From: Pararge aegeria | Taxonomy: Eukaryota; Arthropoda; Insecta; Lepidoptera; Nymphalidae | Assembly: GCF_905163445.1 (NCBI RefSeq) | Contig: NC_053190.1 | Coordinates: forward strand, 11,534,501-11,598,500 | Direction of reading: 5' to 3' | Length of the DNA: 64,000 nt | Part shown: positions 59,945 through 64,000 of the stretch, piece by piece | Layout: every line of letters begins with the position of its first letter | Position numbering within the stretch: position 1 is the stretch's first letter | Translations under genes and position numbers: made by a program | Notes under the pieces: generated by a model | What the model saw: only the letters and a program-made list of their open reading frames with translations | Database searches by the model: none | What the model was told of the DNA's origin: nothing

Positions 59945-60185
59945 TGCCAATGCATGGTAGGTCCAAAATTACCTTAGGAATCATATTATAAAAGCGTATA
60001 CTCATTCCCACAAATGACTTCTGCACCTTTCGCAGACGATATGCAGATGTCACTAATTTATGACCATTTCTTGTAAGTCGACTGTTTATATCCACTTTTT
60101 GTTTATAAAGACTAATATGTTGTCTTAAAAATACTATCTTGTTATAAATATATTGTAAGGCTACCCTAAGGATACCTATTTCTTT
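59945..60185 (-). mobile_element. Non-LTR retrotransposon relic (reverse transcriptase C-terminus)
   Basis: The minus-strand frame reads GILRVALQYIYNKIVFLRQH, then NSRLTRNGHKLVTSAYRLRK and VQKSFVGMSIRFYNMIPK. The R-L-x-K-V-x-x-S-F-V-G then Y-N-x-I-P signature is typical of the C-terminal end of Jockey/CR1-type LINE polymerases. It is a short 3' fragment, open but without the catalytic core. Confidence 0.75.
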
Positions 60186-60254
60186 AAATTTTTCACGGAG
60201 GGATTCACGTGATTTAAGTTTATATATTGACCGAGTATATATGTATATGTAAAA

Positions 60255-60408
60255 TCTTCATATATATATTTCTTGTGTGCGTGTGTATGTCACTGAACTC
60301 CTAAACGGCTGGACCGATTTCAGTGAATTTTTTGGTATGCTTTTGGGTGGCACCCTGGATGGTTTAGATGCACAAATCAGCCCGACAGATGGCGCTGGGG
60401 TCCGCTAG
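60255..60408 (+). mobile_element. Helitron-like non-autonomous element, 154 bp
   Basis: It starts TCTTCATATATATATTTCTT and ends GGTCCGCTAG, with A before and T after. It is collinear with the first 150 bp of 38666-39170 (ACGGCTGGACCGATTT, GCACAAATCAGCCCGACAGA), indicating the same family with a shorter interior. Confidence 0.65.
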
Positions 60409-61032
60409 TATTCAATATTTTACGAACTATCGAGTTAAAAAAAAGTCATAGGACATAAGTTGTTACTAGAGGCCGACAGCTTTCTGGTATTTTTTTTTAA
60501 CCCTGTATACCTATGTTCATTACCATTATTTTTAAAAGTAATAAAAAAAATCAAGTGTGTTAAAAAATATTTTCTTTATGAATATACGTTTTTATTACAT
60601 TTTACACTTAAACATAATTATAAGATTGATTTTACTATAGTGAGACAAGTAAAAAAAAAAAAAATGTCCATAGACAATTAGATGAATGAATACACTTTTG
60701 AAATACAGGATTTTTTTAAATACTTGTTAGTAGTAGTAGATAAGTAAGTACGTATATGTTCCTATTTCAAATATAACCGTAGCTTGTGCTAATGAGCCTA
60801 TGGTTACGGTCCAAGCGTACAGGTACCTATCATATGCGACGCTATGAATAATAATTATGATATAATTAAATCGCGCCACTTATAAGACCTTTGATCTGCG
60901 CAGTAGACATTTATTGTATGCGAATGAATGTGGTGACGGCAGATCAGAATACAGTTGTCACCACCCTTCCTCTTCCCGCAGGTGTTGTACTAGGCGACTT
61001 TAAAGGGAATATAACCTCCTCCTCTATGCTAC

Positions 61033-61290
61033 TACTATCGTAGCGGTGCGCTCTGTGGTTTCAGGTGAAAGGTCCGGATTCGATCCTCGGCTTAGGAATT
61101 TATAACTTTGGAATTATCTCTGGTCTAGTCTAGTGGGAGGCTACGGCCGTGGCTGGTTACCATCCTACCGGCAAAGATGTGCCGCGATGTAGCGGCAAAT
61201 CTACTGCGTTCCCTAGCTGCGTTAACGTCGCGTCCCGTTCGGAGAGGCTTTAGTCCAGAGGTGGACTATTGTAGGTTATTGATGAATGCG
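61033..61290 (+). repeat. tRNA-related SINE/LINE-tail composite
   Basis: A tRNA-like head (GTAGCGGTGCGCTCTGTGG, B-box-like GTCCGGATTCGATCC) is followed by GGAGGCTACGGCCGTGGCTG, TACCGGCAAAGATGTGCCG and GTCCAGAGGTGGACTATTGT. It is GC-richer than its surroundings, as expected of a younger insertion. Confidence 0.6.
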
Positions 61291-64000
61291 ATTATATTAG
61301 TTAACTAGTTTTGCTCTGCGGATTCACCCCCGTTAACTACGCAGCTCGCAGCGAGGCCAGTCTACACTTTAGTCTATTAAGCTTGATAAATAAGACGTAG
61401 TATATCTGCGAACACTGCATTGAAGATCTTAGTCACATCGTGGACTAGGTATATAACCCGCGTCACAAGGGAATTATTTATAAACGGCCGCCGAAGTTGT
61501 GCTACCCCTTACGCACAATATACTAAGGATTGAGATAGCAAGATAATAAAGCAACTTTGGCCAACTTTTAGAAATCTATTCTTTAATAGCGCAAGTTATA
61601 ATTGAAGGTGCATGTAGGTAAGTTTATTCAGAACAAAAACACAGAGCAACAACAATAATTTATATTTTATCCACACATAAATGATTTTGATTACATTTAT
61701 TTAGTACATGTAATAAAAACGAATAGAAGCCAGCACAGCGCTGTTTTAGATCAACCTAAAATCTATATAAATATAGTTTTTTCACATTTAGATTATTAAC
61801 TAGATACATACAAATAAAATTTAATATCAAATAAGGGGTGATACATGATTTATAAAAATTGTGAATTAATCATTTTGAATTTAAATAAGTATACAATTAT
61901 TGATCCCAGAAAATAATATGTCATGGTAGAAATTATTACATAAAATATATAGTTTTATTGTAATACCTTTATTTTATGCTTAAAACTAACAACATCAATG
62001 CTAACAACAGTTTGAAACTAAGATCGCACTGTGTCCGATCCGAATACTAGAAAATACTTTTCGACATTTAGGTGCGAGTATACTCTATGCATGCATAATT
62101 CATTCTGTATTTTACTAACAAAATAAACAATTTAGCGTCAAAGCCCGATGTCGGTGCTTATTTAATCGAGTGTCGAATACTCACAGCAATACGCGTGTCT
62201 TAAAGTTTTGCGATAGTTTCTTTTAGTATTCTATTTTTAGTGGTTTTACCATAAAATTAATTCGTTCCCAGTTTTTTCGTATTCGGATAGGACAAGTGCA
62301 CAGGCGATATAGAGGACTTGTACGGACAGACTAGAGTCGAGATTAGCGCCTAAGACTGATTGCAGACTGCCGCAAGTGGCACATTTCATATGCTAATTTT
62401 TCAATAGGTAGGTACCTAATGACAACGGAGCACAAGTCGATCCTACAATTATCACTCAGAATTGACGTGTACCTACTGCTGACCTCATTAGCATGTTCCA
62501 CTATAAGTAGTTCATTTCAAAAACCTAACGGTCTTACTGCGTTGTGGACAATTCATAAAAATTAGTAATTATATGAGAATTTTATTATATTACTTAAGGT
62601 TAATATTCATTACATTTGAAAAACATTGAAATTATATAATCGTACATATTTTCACGTCATTGTAAGAATGGTCAACTGCGCCGATCTATGCTTAGAGCTC
62701 CTTTTATGTGACGGCACTTGTACCTACCTACTGAAAAATTGTATCGCATTGTCAGCGACTCGTTGCAATGTGCAACCAGTGCACTCGCATTAAGCATTTC
62801 TTAACTTGTTTATTACTTATGGATAAAAACCAAGCAAAGAATTTTTTTAATCCTCATAATAGCACGAGTTAAGTGTTAAGTTAAATTGCCTTGGCTGTTT
62901 TTTTGTACACCATCTTAGAAGTTTTGCGCTGTAAGGGTCTATTCATACTAACGTTTGTCGAAGCGAAACATAAAGTACTCCATCAACGCACGCATCAATT
63001 TGCACTGCTCGCTCGCGGAAAATATACTAATAATAGAGCTCTTTCTTTATTTTACAAAACACTGTCGACATAATATTTATAAGACGTAAATTTTAAATTT
63101 TCGCTTCGACCCAAACGCTATGAACTCTACCTGTCAATGAAGGCTCAAAGGATATAACAAAAATACTTACTTAATTTTACGGAGTAGGAAGCACATAAAT
63201 TGAGATTATAATACTTCGTTAGGATACTGCTACACATTACTTGTTTATTTATAAAGGTAGGTACACAGTCTAACACATAGAACATACCTAATCAGTAAAT
63301 AAATAACAGTTTTAGTTTCTACCACAGGATTACCTATATTTAACTAAGCGAATAGAGTTAGAATTCATTTCAACTGCAAGCCATTTGTGATATTGCAGTT
63401 CTGTACAAATATTATTTTGCATACGTGCAGTAATTTTAGTAGTCGGCAGTTTCGATGGGGTAACATTAACCAGCTACAAATTTCAGCAGGTAGTTTGCAG
63501 TTAAAATGAAATCGATCTGTACGCCCTTACACTACCCTTATACATCCACAGATAACTCAAAGTCACTTTTATGTTTTGGTAATTACTAAAAACGATACAG
63601 ATAATTAACAACATTAAATATCTTTAGTCGTTTTAACCCTAAGTAAGGGTCTAAAGTCAAACCCGAGAATTCTAAGCCTTATGCCTTATGCCATTGCGGC
63701 GTGCACATGGTTTTTGTCCAGCGTAATTGCGCATTGGGCTGGCAAATGATAAAAATTATATATTTTTTTCGTGGGAAAAAAAAGAATGGAGTAGTAAGTG
63801 ATTTTATGCTTACATTAAGTGCACGCCATAGTAGATTGCCATAATCTGCTACAACCAGACAAAGTTTTACGGTGTATTTTTTTCAAACTCTTCGCTTATT
63901 AAGTCAACGTCTCCCAAAGGTAGAGCGTATTTTTCAGGATCCACATGGTGTTGCTTTTACTTAAAAAACCGTACCGATTCGTCCGGTTGTTGCTGATTGT

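Larger units (their letters stand above)
51010..64000. other. 13-kb gene-poor region rich in transposon fragments
   Basis: After the TMEM145-like stop, AATAAA at 51572-51577 is a plausible polyadenylation signal. Beyond it no open frame shows a protein family, apart from a reverse-transcriptase relic at 59945-60185. Specific repeats are listed separately. A 121-codon minus-strand frame at 58047-58412 looks like a repeat interior. Stretches 53760-54970, 55220-57950, 60470-61030 and 61300-64000 are AT-rich with nothing I can name. A small direct repeat (AGAATTACAGATAATGAAAA at about 54683 and 54720) is present. Confidence 0.5.

Noticed and set aside
1..64000. CRISPR array, bacterial operon or prophage
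   Set aside because: Spliced genes, SINEs and LINEs show eukaryotic DNA; the direct repeats seen are transposon-derived or simple sequence without regular spacers.

Overview
The window is AT-rich, intron-rich eukaryotic DNA that looks lepidopteran (moth or butterfly). The pointers are gene structure (short phase-matched exons with GT/AG borders), insect-like protein sequences, tRNA-derived SINEs, LINE 3' tails and Helitron-type elements of kinds common in Lepidoptera, and (GT)n/(AT)n microsatellites. The species cannot be read from the sequence. Exon models were built by eye from reading frame, splice phase and family resemblance.

Layout, left to right. (1) 765-1963, plus: two phase-matched exons of an unidentified helical, TPR-like protein, incomplete here. 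(2) 3599-7854, plus: a three-exon secreted carboxylesterase of 542 residues with Ser-Glu-His triad. (3) 10832-20954, minus: a nine-exon striatin (Cka in Drosophila), the WD40/coiled-coil scaffold of STRIPAK, about 675 residues. Its introns hold two decayed copies of pieces of its own exons. (4) 20955-24611: intergenic, with a SINE and a degenerate non-LTR reverse transcriptase. (5) 24612-27065 minus and 28086-33125 plus: two head-to-head paralogues of an SRSF7/x16-like splicing factor (RRM, CCHC zinc knuckle, RS tail) around a 1-kb shared upstream region. (6) 38222-41807, minus: a four-exon p55/p60-type PI3-kinase regulatory subunit (SH2, coiled coil, SH2). (7) 43294-51009, plus: a seven-exon multi-pass protein of the TMEM145/GPR180 family, 515 residues. 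(8) 51010-64000: 13 kb with no gene I can support, filled with transposon pieces.

The gene set is a mix of signalling scaffold, lipid-kinase adaptor, splicing regulators, membrane protein and esterase. I see no sign of a shared pathway or operon-like logic.

The most interesting signal is in the SR-gene pair. Their coding exons have diverged at many synonymous sites, yet a block of about 300-340 bp inside intron 2 of both copies stays highly similar in inverted orientation. The block contains a hairpin, a shared acceptor-like site, in-frame stops and a shared GTGAGT donor-like site. This is the layout expected of an autoregulatory poison exon kept in both duplicates. Other notable items are the striatin ghost exons, a TA-flanked non-autonomous transposon present in two copies, and three Helitron-like elements with clean A/T insertion borders.
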